In this document: piece after piece, positions 1-5,336 of the stretch
Layout of the letters: each line of letters opens with the position of its first letter
How positions within the stretch are numbered: the stretch's first letter is position 1
Assembly: GCA_020025735.1 (NCBI GenBank)
Contig: JAHHRP010000115.1
Span: 1-5,405, forward strand
DNA: 5,405 nucleotides
Source: Evtepia sp.
GTDB lineage: Bacteria; Bacillota; Clostridia; Oscillospirales; Oscillospiraceae
Direction of reading: 5' to 3'
The notes under the pieces: generated by a model
Told to the model about the DNA's origin: nothing
Database searches by the model: none
Seen by the model: the letters and a program-made list of their open reading frames with translations, nothing else
Position numbers and translations under genes: made by a program

Positions 1-56
1 GAGTATGTGTGCAGCAGGGGGATTTTATTGTCTGCCTATAAAAGACAGTTATTCTT

Positions 57-1940
57 TTACAGATGTTTCACAAACAGCGCCCGGATGGCGTTTAAGACAG
101 CTAGGACCATCACGCCCACGTCCGCAAAAATTGCCAGCCACATATTGGCAATGCCCAAGGCACCCAACACCAAACAAGCCCCCTTGATTCCCAACGCAAA
201 CACGATATTCTGGTGAACAATACCCAAGCATTTTTTGGAAATCCGAATGGCTTTGGCAATCTTCCGAGGATCGTCGTCCATGAGGACCACATCGGCTGCC
301 TCAATGGCTGCATCAGAACCCATAGCTCCCATGGCAATGCCAATGTCGGCTCGAGAGAGCACCGGTGCATCGTTGATGCCATCCCCCACAAAGGCTAGTT
401 TCTTTCGGGATGGAAGATCTTCCATCAACTCCTCCACTTGGGACACCTTTTCTGCTGGAAGAAGCTGACTGCGGACTTCGTCCACGCCCAGTTCTTGAGC
501 TACCTGTTGGGCTACGGCATCCATATCTCCGGTAAGTATGACCGTCCGCTCTACTCCAGCGCGTTTCAGATCTGCCATCGCCTGCTGGGAAGTTGATTTA
601 ACCACATCGGCCACCAAAATATAGCCGGCATAGGTACCATCCACCGCCAGATGCACCACAGTGCCAATCTCATGGCAGGCATCGCTCTGGATCTTCAACG
701 ACTTCATAAGCTTCTCATTGCCTGCGGCAACTTGGATTCCATCCACAACCGCCAGAACCCCCTGGCCAGAAACTTCCTGGATCTCTGTCACCCGACGCCG
801 GTCGATGGGTTTTCCATACGCCCGTTGGAGGCTCTTACTAATGGGATGGGAGGAAGCACTTTCTGCCAAAGCTGCATACTCAAGCAAAGCGTCCTGTCCG
901 ATGGTGTTATGATGGATCCCCACCACTTCAAAAACCCCTTCGGTCAGAGTCCCTGTTTTGTCGAGAACCACATAGGAGGTCTGGGAAAGTGTCTCCAGAT
1001 AATTGGAGCCTTTGACTAAAACACCTGCTTTGCTTGCCCCGCCGATGCCGGCAAAGAAGCTCAGCGGAATACTGATAACCAAGGCGCAGGGGCAACTAAT
1101 TACCAGGAACGTCAATGCGCGATAGAGCCAGTCTCCCCAGGCTGGAGCCATGCCCAACAATCCCAAGCGCACCAGAGGCGGCAGGATCGCCAACACCAGC
1201 GCGCCACCACAAACAGCTGGGGTATAGACACGGGCAAACCGGGCAATAAAATCCTCCGAGCGGGACTTGCGCGAACTGGCATTCTCTACCAGATCCAAAA
1301 TCTGCGACACCGTAGAGGCTCCAAACTCCTTGCTGGTGCGAATCTTCAATAATCCTGTCAGGTTTACACAGCCGCTGAGCACTTCATCCCCCTCGGCCAC
1401 CTGCCGGGGCAGGCTCTCTCCGGTCAGCGCACTGGTATTCAGCGTAGAGCTTCCTTCCATCACGACCCCATCAATAGGAACCTTCTCCCCAGGCTGGACC
1501 AAAATAACCGTACCAACGTCCACCTCATCAGGGTCCACTTGTACGATCGTTCCGCCCTGCTCCACATTGGCATAATCGGGACGAATGTCCATCAGTTGGC
1601 TGATATTCCGACGGCTTTTACCCACAGCGTAACTTTGGAACCACTCTCCCACTTGGTAAAAGAGCATCACGGCGATGGCCTCTGTGTAGTCACCATCCCC
1701 CGTAATCCCTAAAATGATTGCGCCCAAGGTAGCAACCGTCATGAGGAAACACTCATCGAAAACCTGTCGATTCTTGATTCCCTTGCCTGCTTTCTGTAAA
1801 ATATCATACCCAATGATGAGATAAGGAACAAGATATGCCGCAAATCGGACCATCCCTGTCAGCGGCGCAAAGTGAAGCCCCACCATCAGCCCTGCTGATA
1901 CAAGAATCCGCCAAAGCATGGTTCTCTGCTTTTTATTCAT
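57..1940 (-). CDS. cadA: P1B-type heavy-metal-transporting ATPase (Zn2+/Cd2+/Pb2+ exporter, CadA/ZntA-like)
   Basis: Membrane pump of 627 residues that uses ATP to export divalent soft metals from the cytoplasm. Visible motifs in order: two hydrophobic hairpins (about 10-45 and 60-105), the actuator-domain TGES (173-176), the CPC metal site in a membrane helix (283-285), the phosphorylation motif DKTGTLT with Asp327, the N-domain His-Pro pair (365-366), GDGINDAP (519-526), then two final helices. Lys586 and Asp607 (in FADVG) sit where P1B-2 pumps such as ZntA carry metal-site residues, which favours Zn/Cd/Pb over copper. It is shorter than ZntA (about 730 residues) because the N-terminal HMA domain is absent; the gene upstream encodes one separately. 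The start is the ATG at 1940. A strong AAAAGGAG lies at 1953-1960, but the spacing of 12 bases is long, and Met8 (1919) is a weaker alternative. The family is clear; the exact metal is inferred. Confidence 0.95.
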   Translation of the reverse strand: MNKKQRTMLWRILVSAGLMVGLHFAPLTGMVRFAAYLVPYLIIGYDILQKAGKGIKNRQVFDECFLMTVATLGAIILGITGDGDYTEAIAVMLFYQVGEWFQSYAVGKSRRNISQLMDIRPDYANVEQGGTIVQVDPDEVDVGTVILVQPGEKVPIDGVVMEGSSTLNTSALTGESLPRQVAEGDEVLSGCVNLTGLLKIRTSKEFGASTVSQILDLVENASSRKSRSEDFIARFARVYTPAVCGGALVLAILPPLVRLGLLGMAPAWGDWLYRALTFLVISCPCALVISIPLSFFAGIGGASKAGVLVKGSNYLETLSQTSYVVLDKTGTLTEGVFEVVGIHHNTIGQDALLEYAALAESASSHPISKSLQRAYGKPIDRRRVTEIQEVSGQGVLAVVDGIQVAAGNEKLMKSLKIQSDACHEIGTVVHLAVDGTYAGYILVADVVKSTSQQAMADLKRAGVERTVILTGDMDAVAQQVAQELGVDEVRSQLLPAEKVSQVEELMEDLPSRKKLAFVGDGINDAPVLSRADIGIAMGAMGSDAAIEAADVVLMDDDPRKIAKAIRISKKCLGIVHQNIVFALGIKGACLVLGALGIANMWLAIFADVGVMVLAVLNAIRALFVKHL

Positions 1941-1972
1941 TACGCAACACGTCTCCTTTTCTGTCTGTGTCT

Positions 1973-2010
1973 ACCCCTCCCTTCTCCGACAAGCTGTGAA
2001 AAAGAGGGGT
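1973..2010 (-). other. Intercistronic stem-loop between the HMA gene and the ATPase gene
   Basis: On the minus-strand transcript, ACCCCTC (2010-2004) pairs perfectly with GAGGGGT (1979-1973). Further U-G and U-A pairs are possible inside, around a loop rich in ACAGCUUGUCG. The stem begins four bases after the HMA stop codon. No T-tract follows it, so it does not look like a full terminator. It could protect the 3' end of the short upstream message or adjust the ratio of the two products. That role is inference; the pairing is seen directly. Confidence 0.4.
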
Positions 2011-2014
2011 GGCA

Positions 2015-2233
2015 TTAGAGGAAAATTTCGCAGTCATCCTCTACCTTTTTGCAATTTTCGCGGACCTGCCCCATCACAGTCTTGGGATCTTGTCCTTCCT
2101 CAAACTCTACATTCATTTTCAACGTCATGAAGTTCACCACTGCTTCCTTAACCCCAGGGGTTTTATTGGCAGCCTGCTCCATTTTGTTGGCGCAGTTGGC
2201 GCAATCCACATCAATTTTATAAGTCTTTTTCAT
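2015..2233 (-). CDS. Small free-standing heavy-metal-associated (HMA) domain protein
   Basis: A 72-residue cytoplasmic protein with the ferredoxin-like HMA fold known from metallochaperones and from the N-terminal domains of P1B ATPases. The metal-binding motif DCANC has its cysteines at 11 and 14. The usual 'GVxxaxVNF' segment follows at 27-34 (GVKEAVVNF). The Asp before the first Cys resembles the DCxxC of Zn/Cd/Pb pumps such as ZntA rather than the MTCxxC of copper proteins. Two further cysteines near the end (61 and 68) could add ligands. The start is the ATG at 2233, because AAAGGAG lies at 2241-2247 with a 7-base spacer; a longer reading from 2260 has no such site. It is the first gene of the operon and ends 74 bases before the ATPase start. 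It probably delivers metal to, or senses metal for, that pump, effectively supplying the pump's missing N-terminal domain. Confidence 0.9.
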   Translation of the reverse strand: MKKTYKIDVDCANCANKMEQAANKTPGVKEAVVNFMTLKMNVEFEEGQDPKTVMGQVRENCKKVEDDCEIFL

Positions 2234-2240
2234 AAAGAGT

Positions 2241-2247
2241 CTCCTTT
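2241..2247 (-). promoter_or_regulatory. Ribosome binding site deciding the HMA gene start
   Basis: The minus strand reads AAAGGAG followed by seven bases and then ATG at 2233. This fixes the start at the methionine of MKKTYK and excludes the nine-residue N-terminal extension that is open upstream. Confidence 0.85.
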
Positions 2248-2280
2248 CTTTCTGGTCCATATTCCTACCGATTCTTTAAC

Positions 2281-2300
2281 AGTTGAACATCTACTCAACT
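2281..2300. promoter_or_regulatory. Candidate ArsR/SmtB-family metalloregulator operator
   Basis: The 20 bases AGTTGAACATCTACTCAACT form an inverted repeat with perfect 6-bp arms (AGTTGA / TCAACT) and an 8-bp centre. The core TGAACA...TCA with TGA-N8-TCA spacing is the layout known for SmtB/CzrA-type operators (for example TGAACA-N5-TCA in the SmtB site). It lies about 5 to 24 bases after the predicted start of the metal-efflux operon, where a repressor would block transcription. The repeat is seen directly; the assignment to a metal-released ArsR-type repressor is inference from shape, position and the downstream genes. No such repressor is encoded in the window. Confidence 0.55.
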
Positions 2301-2311
2301 ATCCTGTTCCT

Positions 2312-2339
2312 ATCATAGCAATCCTTCCTCAAAAGTCAA
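2312..2339 (-). promoter_or_regulatory. Sigma-A promoter of the HMA-ATPase operon
   Basis: On the minus strand, -35 TTGACT (2339-2334) is followed by a 16-base spacer and -10 TATGAT (2317-2312). TGC just before the -10 gives an extended -10 element. The transcription start would be near 2305, giving a leader of about 70 bases that contains the operator-like inverted repeat at 2281-2300. It fits the operon downstream and is one of the clearest promoters in the window. Confidence 0.75.
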
Positions 2340-2364
2340 CGCTCCCCCTTCTTCTCCTCCCGTT

Positions 2365-2400
2365 TGGAGGAAAAGGATTTCCAAATGGAGCAAAGGCTTT
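2365..2400 (+). promoter_or_regulatory. Tandem near-repeats between the divergent promoters, candidate AraC-regulator site
   Basis: TGGAGGAAAAGGATTT (2365-2380) is followed by TGGAGCAAAGGCTTT (2386-2400). The TGGAG parts are 21 bases apart and the AAAGG and TTT parts 20 bases apart, which is close to two helical turns. AraC-family dimers typically bind two such direct half-sites. The pair lies immediately upstream of the regulator's -35 box and about 26 bases beyond the -35 box of the divergent metal operon, so one site could serve both. A TTTGGA-N11-TCCAAA inverted repeat overlaps it. The repeats are visible; binding by the neighbouring regulator is inference. Confidence 0.35.
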
Positions 2401-2403
2401 CTC

Positions 2404-2433
2404 TTGTCCCTCCCACCACAGTTGTGATAAAAT
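2404..2433 (+). promoter_or_regulatory. Promoter of the AraC-family regulator gene
   Basis: A -35-like TTGTCC (2404-2409) is followed by an 18-base spacer and -10 TAAAAT (2428-2433). TG at 2425-2426, one base before the -10, gives an extended -10. The start would be near 2440, leaving a leader of about 30 bases before the ATG at 2471. It is a moderate match to the sigma-A consensus, helped by the extended -10. Confidence 0.55.
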
Positions 2434-2470
2434 AGCTAAATATTTGATTTGTGCGAAAAGAGGCGATCTC

Positions 2471-3508
2471 ATGAAGGAAGACTGGCAATATGCCATTCAA
2501 ACAGCGCTGGATCAGGTACCACCAGGACATTTGCTCAACCTCACTCAGCCCCCCAGCTACCACCCCTTGTTCCCCAAAAATGGACGGGGACTAGTAGAAT
2601 CTTTTTCCCTCTTTCCCGGTGTCTCCCTTTCCCATCTAGTGGTCCAGGGAGATGCCCTCCCCCACCATCATCCACCCAGAAAGGCAGCACTGGAAATCAC
2701 CCACTGCCGCCGGGGCCGCGTAGGCTGGGAAATGAAAGACGGCCTGACGCTCTATCTGGGACCAGGTGATCTCTCTCTCCATCCCATGGCCTGCTGTGCC
2801 CACTCCCTCCTCCGCTTTCCCCTAGGATATTACGAGGGCTTCTCCCTCTCTCTTGACCCAGAAACCCTGGAGGCCGATCCTCCACCAGCACTGGCGCAGA
2901 GCAACCTGCACCCCCAAACACTGTTGGAAACCTTCTGTCCTCAAGGAAAACCGGCTTCCCTCACCGCCCAGCCAGCGCTGGATCACATTTTCCTGCCTCT
3001 GTATGATCTTCCACAAGCACTTCGTCTGCCCTATTATACCCTAAAAGCCCAGGAGCTTCTCCTCTTCCTCTCTCAACTCTCTCCTCCAGCAGAAGAAGGA
3101 CACCAGTATCTCTCCCAACAAGTTGAGCTTATCCGCACCATCCACGATCAGCTCTTAGCCCACCCTGGCCAGCGGACCACCATAGAAACCTTGGCCAAAG
3201 AGCACCACATCAACGCCTCCACATTGAAAACCGTGTTTAAAGCAGTTTATGGTCAGCCGATTGCCGCTCACATGAAGCACCACCGAATGCAAGAAGCCGC
3301 CCGTCTGCTCCGCCAGACTGACCAGAGTATTGGAGAAATCGCACAGCAAGTAGGCTATGAGAATCAGAGCAAATTTTCTACGGTCTTCCGGGACGTCTTC
3401 CAAGTTCTTCCCACAGAGTACCGAAAGCAATACAACCCAGGCTCGGAAAACACTACACTTTGTTCCTTTTCCCACAAGACACCCACAGAATCAAAGAGCG
3501 ATCACTGA
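2471..3508 (+). CDS. AraC-family transcriptional regulator
   Basis: A 345-residue DNA-binding regulator. The C-terminal AraC domain is clear, with a first helix-turn-helix at about 237-257 (IETLAKEHHINASTLKTVFK) and a second at about 285-307 (SIGEIAQQVGYENQSKFSTVF). The VYGQPIAAHMKHHRM link between them is typical of a PchR-like branch. The N-terminal half (about 40-130) looks like a cupin-type effector domain, with LEITHCRRGRVGWE and YLGPGDLSLHP segments; it contains HHH (65-67) and CC (108-109), whose role is unknown. The start is the ATG at 2471, preceded by AAAAGAGG with a 7-base spacer. The frame stays open upstream to 2009, but that stretch crosses both promoters and the HMA gene. The gene is divergent from the metal-efflux operon, so it may control it, itself, or something outside the window. 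The last codons and the stop lie inside the terminator palindrome, after a low-complexity tail of about 22 residues. Confidence 0.9.
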   Translation: MKEDWQYAIQTALDQVPPGHLLNLTQPPSYHPLFPKNGRGLVESFSLFPGVSLSHLVVQGDALPHHHPPRKAALEITHCRRGRVGWEMKDGLTLYLGPGDLSLHPMACCAHSLLRFPLGYYEGFSLSLDPETLEADPPPALAQSNLHPQTLLETFCPQGKPASLTAQPALDHIFLPLYDLPQALRLPYYTLKAQELLLFLSQLSPPAEEGHQYLSQQVELIRTIHDQLLAHPGQRTTIETLAKEHHINASTLKTVFKAVYGQPIAAHMKHHRMQEAARLLRQTDQSIGEIAQQVGYENQSKFSTVFRDVFQVLPTEYRKQYNPGSENTTLCSFSHKTPTESKSDH

Positions 3509-3561
3509 ACCGCGGCAGCCTGCTTCAAGCAAGCTGCCGCGGTTCAGTGATCGCTCTTTGA
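3491..3561. terminator. Large bidirectional terminator / 29-bp perfect inverted repeat
   Basis: The left arm (3491-3519) and right arm (3533-3561) are exact reverse complements over 29 bp, separated by 13 bases. The loop itself contains TGCTT-C-AAGCA, so the structure is almost a complete 71-base palindrome. The arms begin TCAAAGAGCG and end CGCTCTTTGA, and the base of the stem is A/T-rich on both sides, as in a bidirectional intrinsic terminator. On the + strand TCTTT follows; the minus-strand side has TTTGATTCT. It separates the convergent AraC regulator and SpoIIQ-like genes. The regulator's stop codon (3506-3508) is inside the left arm, and the SpoIIQ-like stop is four bases beyond the right arm. 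Confidence 0.85.
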
Positions 3562-3564
3562 TCT

Positions 3565-4305
3565 TTAGTGGAGATAGTTCATCGGATCAATGGATACGCC
3601 ATACTCCCGCAGAGAGAAGTGAAGGTGGCTTGCATCGGCACTCTCCGAAACGGCACTGGTACCAACAGCACCAATGACTGTGCCAGCTTCCACCTCAGTC
3701 CCCGCCTGAACTTCCACTGTCTCGGCCAGGTTACAGTAGATGCTTTCCATCCCACTGCCGTGATCAATGGTAACAGTCACACCCATCATATCATCGGTAC
3801 TCACATCTTTGACCGTTCCTTTGGCGCAGGCGGCCACAGGCGTGCCCAAGGGGGCGGCGATGTCCAACCCATCATGGGTGCGCCAATCTCCCATGGTAGC
3901 ATCATAAGCGAACACTTCCAAGCTGAAATCCCGATCTACGCTGCCTTCCACCGGCCAAACGTAGGCAGAAGAAGCAGCTGCCTCCTCATCGGGTTTTGGG
4001 GCGGTCTCCCCTTGAGATGCAGCAGGCTCCTGGGCAGCACTGTCCTGCGTCTGCTCCTCAGCAGCCCCTGCACCGCCTTCTGTGGGCGGCACCGCCTGGT
4101 CATGCTGCGGGTCCTTCTCCATCTCTGCCTGGCCGCTGACCACAGCAGTCGGCTCTGACCCGAATCCCTCCGGCTGGATAAAAAGCCCCCGGAACAAAAA
4201 ATAGCCCGAAATTCCAATTGCGGCGACGCAGAGGAACAGGACTATGTAATAGCCCTTTCCCTCCATAAAGTTGCCCAGCTTGTGCTGAGTAGGTTTTTGT
4301 TTCAT
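3565..4305 (-). CDS. spoIIQ: SpoIIQ-like membrane-anchored M23 (LytM) family protein
   Basis: A 246-residue bitopic protein. It has a short cytoplasmic N-terminus with FMEGKGYY, one membrane helix at about 19-39, a flexible linker at 45-113 rich in Ala, Glu, Gln and Pro, and a C-terminal LytM domain at about 115-246. The zinc-site residues are intact: His144 and Asp148 in HDGLD, and the HLH motif at 227-229. The stretch FAYDATMGDWRTHDGLDIAAP is typical of SpoIIQ, the forespore protein that pairs with SpoIIIAH across the two membranes around the engulfed forespore. In Clostridia, unlike Bacillus subtilis, SpoIIQ usually keeps the metal ligands, as here. The start at 4305 has GGAGGG at 4313-4318 with a 7-base spacer; earlier ATGs (4341, 4320) lack one. 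A sigma-F-like promoter upstream supports the assignment. spoIID, a frequent neighbour, is not adjacent. A general M23 peptidase is the alternative. Confidence 0.85.
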   Translation of the reverse strand: MKQKPTQHKLGNFMEGKGYYIVLFLCVAAIGISGYFLFRGLFIQPEGFGSEPTAVVSGQAEMEKDPQHDQAVPPTEGGAGAAEEQTQDSAAQEPAASQGETAPKPDEEAAASSAYVWPVEGSVDRDFSLEVFAYDATMGDWRTHDGLDIAAPLGTPVAACAKGTVKDVSTDDMMGVTVTIDHGSGMESIYCNLAETVEVQAGTEVEAGTVIGAVGTSAVSESADASHLHFSLREYGVSIDPMNYLH

Positions 4306-4342
4306 CACGAAACCCTCCATGTGCTGTACGCGAATTCTCAAA

Positions 4343-4362
4343 AGCTCCCTGGGGTGGAAGCT
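4343..4362 (-). other. Small hairpin in the spoIIQ-like leader
   Basis: On the minus-strand transcript, AGCUUCC (4362-4356) pairs with GGGAGCU (4349-4343), including one G-U pair, around a 6-base loop, and is followed by a run of only four U. It lies downstream of the predicted sigma-F start and upstream of the ribosome site. It could be a weak terminator for read-through from the radical SAM gene, or a leader structure. The T-run is too short for a confident terminator call. Confidence 0.3.
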
Positions 4363-4375
4363 CGTCTCTGCACTC

Positions 4376-4405
4376 TATTCTTGACAGCCAACGGGGTTCC
4401 TATAC
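4376..4405 (-). promoter_or_regulatory. Sigma-F (forespore) promoter of the spoIIQ-like gene
   Basis: On the minus strand, GTATA (4405-4401) is followed by 15 bases and GTCAAGAATA (4385-4376). The Bacillus subtilis sigma-F consensus as I recall it is GywTA-N15-GgnrAnAnTw. The -35 matches fully, the spacing is exact, and only one weakly conserved G of the -10 is missing. The start would be near 4369, giving a leader of about 64 bases. spoIIQ is a classic sigma-F target, so promoter and gene support each other. Confidence 0.7.
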
Positions 4406-4421
4406 ATTCTTTTATAAAATT

Positions 4422-5336
4422 TTATGGTTTGTGTGCCCGATCACTCACTCCTGTCAGGTCAAAGGCAGGGATATATTCGGACCGCGCCGCCTCCTCTCCT
4501 TGGGTGAATCCATCCAACGGCAGATTTTCCAGATAGGCAATCGCCCCACGCACTTCACTCTTCCGCAGTCGTCGGTTCAGCGGTGGAATGTCCGCTGCCC
4601 TGCCCCAAGGGATGTACTGGCTCATCAGAGAAAACAAAATGGTATGAGGTGGAAACATTTCTGCTGCCCAATCCATCACTTCCTTTGCCTGGACCAGTCG
4701 CCCAGGCAGGAGCAGGTGCCGGAGAATCACCCCTCGCTGGAGAATCCCCTCCTCATCCAACTGATAAGGGCCTGTCTGGCGGACCATCTCCAGAATGGCC
4801 TCTTTTGCCACTTTTGGATAATCCTCCGCTCCTGCGTATTGTTTCGCCCCCTGTACATCAGGATATTTGAAATCCGGCAGATAGACTTGTACCTTTCCCT
4901 CCAACGCCCGAAGTGTCTCTACCCGGTCATATCCCCCGCTGTTCCATACCACAGGGACAGGCAGTGGCTCTGACAGCGCCTCTGCCACTACCTGGGCATA
5001 GTGTGTGGGATTCACTAAATCAATATTGTGCGCCCCAGCAGCAATGAGTTCCTGAAAAATCTCCCGCAGACGCGCTACCGTAATCTCTCGTCCAAAATCC
5101 TGTTGGCTGATGCTGTCATTCTGACAGAACACGCATCCCAGCGAACAGCCAGAAAAAAACACCGTTCCCGCCCCTCGAGTCCCGGACAGCGGCGGCTCCT
5201 CCCAGGGATGGAGTGCCGCGCGAGCCACCACAGGAGCTTCTGGCATTCTGCACCGTCCGGCAGCCTTTGTCCGGTCACCACCACACCGACGAGGGCAGAG
5301 GGCGCAGTGGGTGGGATCATGACGCAAATTTCTCAT
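4422..5336 (-). CDS. Radical SAM protein, PflA-like (COG1313/PflX type)
   Basis: A 304-residue cytoplasmic iron-sulfur protein. The radical SAM motif GCSLGCVFCQN has Cys64, Cys68 and Cys71 (CX3CX2C), which hold the 4Fe-4S cluster that splits S-adenosylmethionine. Before it is a second cysteine set, CALCPRRC...GRC (11, 14, 18, 29), characteristic of the COG1313 proteins related to pyruvate formate-lyase activating enzyme. Later segments such as IDLVNPTHYAQ (105-115), VVWNSGGYD (129-137) and LPDFKYPD (153-160) fit the same family barrel. The substrate of this family is not established to my knowledge, and no glycyl-radical enzyme is in the window. The start at 5336 has a GAGGAG site ending eight bases before the ATG and overlaps the stop of the gene before it by ATGA, which suggests translational coupling. 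It ends 117 bases before the spoIIQ-like start with no strong terminator between. Confidence 0.9.
   Translation of the reverse strand: MRNLRHDPTHCALCPRRCGGDRTKAAGRCRMPEAPVVARAALHPWEEPPLSGTRGAGTVFFSGCSLGCVFCQNDSISQQDFGREITVARLREIFQELIAAGAHNIDLVNPTHYAQVVAEALSEPLPVPVVWNSGGYDRVETLRALEGKVQVYLPDFKYPDVQGAKQYAGAEDYPKVAKEAILEMVRQTGPYQLDEEGILQRGVILRHLLLPGRLVQAKEVMDWAAEMFPPHTILFSLMSQYIPWGRAADIPPLNRRLRKSEVRGAIAYLENLPLDGFTQGEEAARSEYIPAFDLTGVSDRAHKP

Noticed and set aside
28..60. TGTCT / AGACA hairpin downstream of the ATPase stop, as a terminator.
   Set aside because: The stem is only 5 bp with a 9-base loop, and the T-rich side is on the + strand, away from ATPase transcription. The true terminator of the operon is probably beyond the window.
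651..1019. Open frames on the + strand inside the ATPase gene (for example 651-1019 and 1267-1575).
   Set aside because: They are antisense to a well-supported conserved gene, lack ribosome sites, and their translations show no recognisable protein character.
2234..2260. Longer HMA protein starting at 2260 (nine extra residues).
   Set aside because: The extension encodes the AAAGGAG ribosome site of the internal ATG at 2233 and is not part of the HMA fold.
2351..2375. Hairpin CTTCTCCTCC-CGTTT-GGAGGAAAAG between the divergent promoters, as a terminator.
   Set aside because: One internal mismatch, no T-tract, and it lies upstream of both promoters, so no known transcript would use it; its right arm overlaps the direct repeat reported instead.
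2009..2470. N-terminal extension of the AraC regulator frame, open for 154 codons upstream of 2471.
   Set aside because: It covers the HMA gene on the other strand and both promoters and has no ribosome site at its start; the ATG at 2471 has one and begins the recognisable protein.
3568..4158. 196-codon open frame on the + strand opposite the SpoIIQ-like gene.
   Set aside because: It is antisense to a gene with intact catalytic motifs, and its start lies beside the terminator with no ribosome site.
4306..4341. Earlier starts (4341, 4320) for the SpoIIQ-like protein.
   Set aside because: Neither has a ribosome site, and the ATG at 4320 overlaps the GGAGGG that serves the ATG at 4305.
4381..4408. 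TTGACA followed by TATACA or TACATT on the + strand, resembling a sigma-A promoter.
   Set aside because: Spacing is 14 or 16 bases with a poor -10, and it would drive transcription only antisense to the radical SAM gene; the same bases are explained by the sigma-F promoter on the minus strand.
4414..4425. ATAAAATTTTAT palindrome at the radical SAM stop codon.
   Set aside because: A simple A/T palindrome of 12 bases in an A/T-rich spacer is expected by chance and lacks further operator features.
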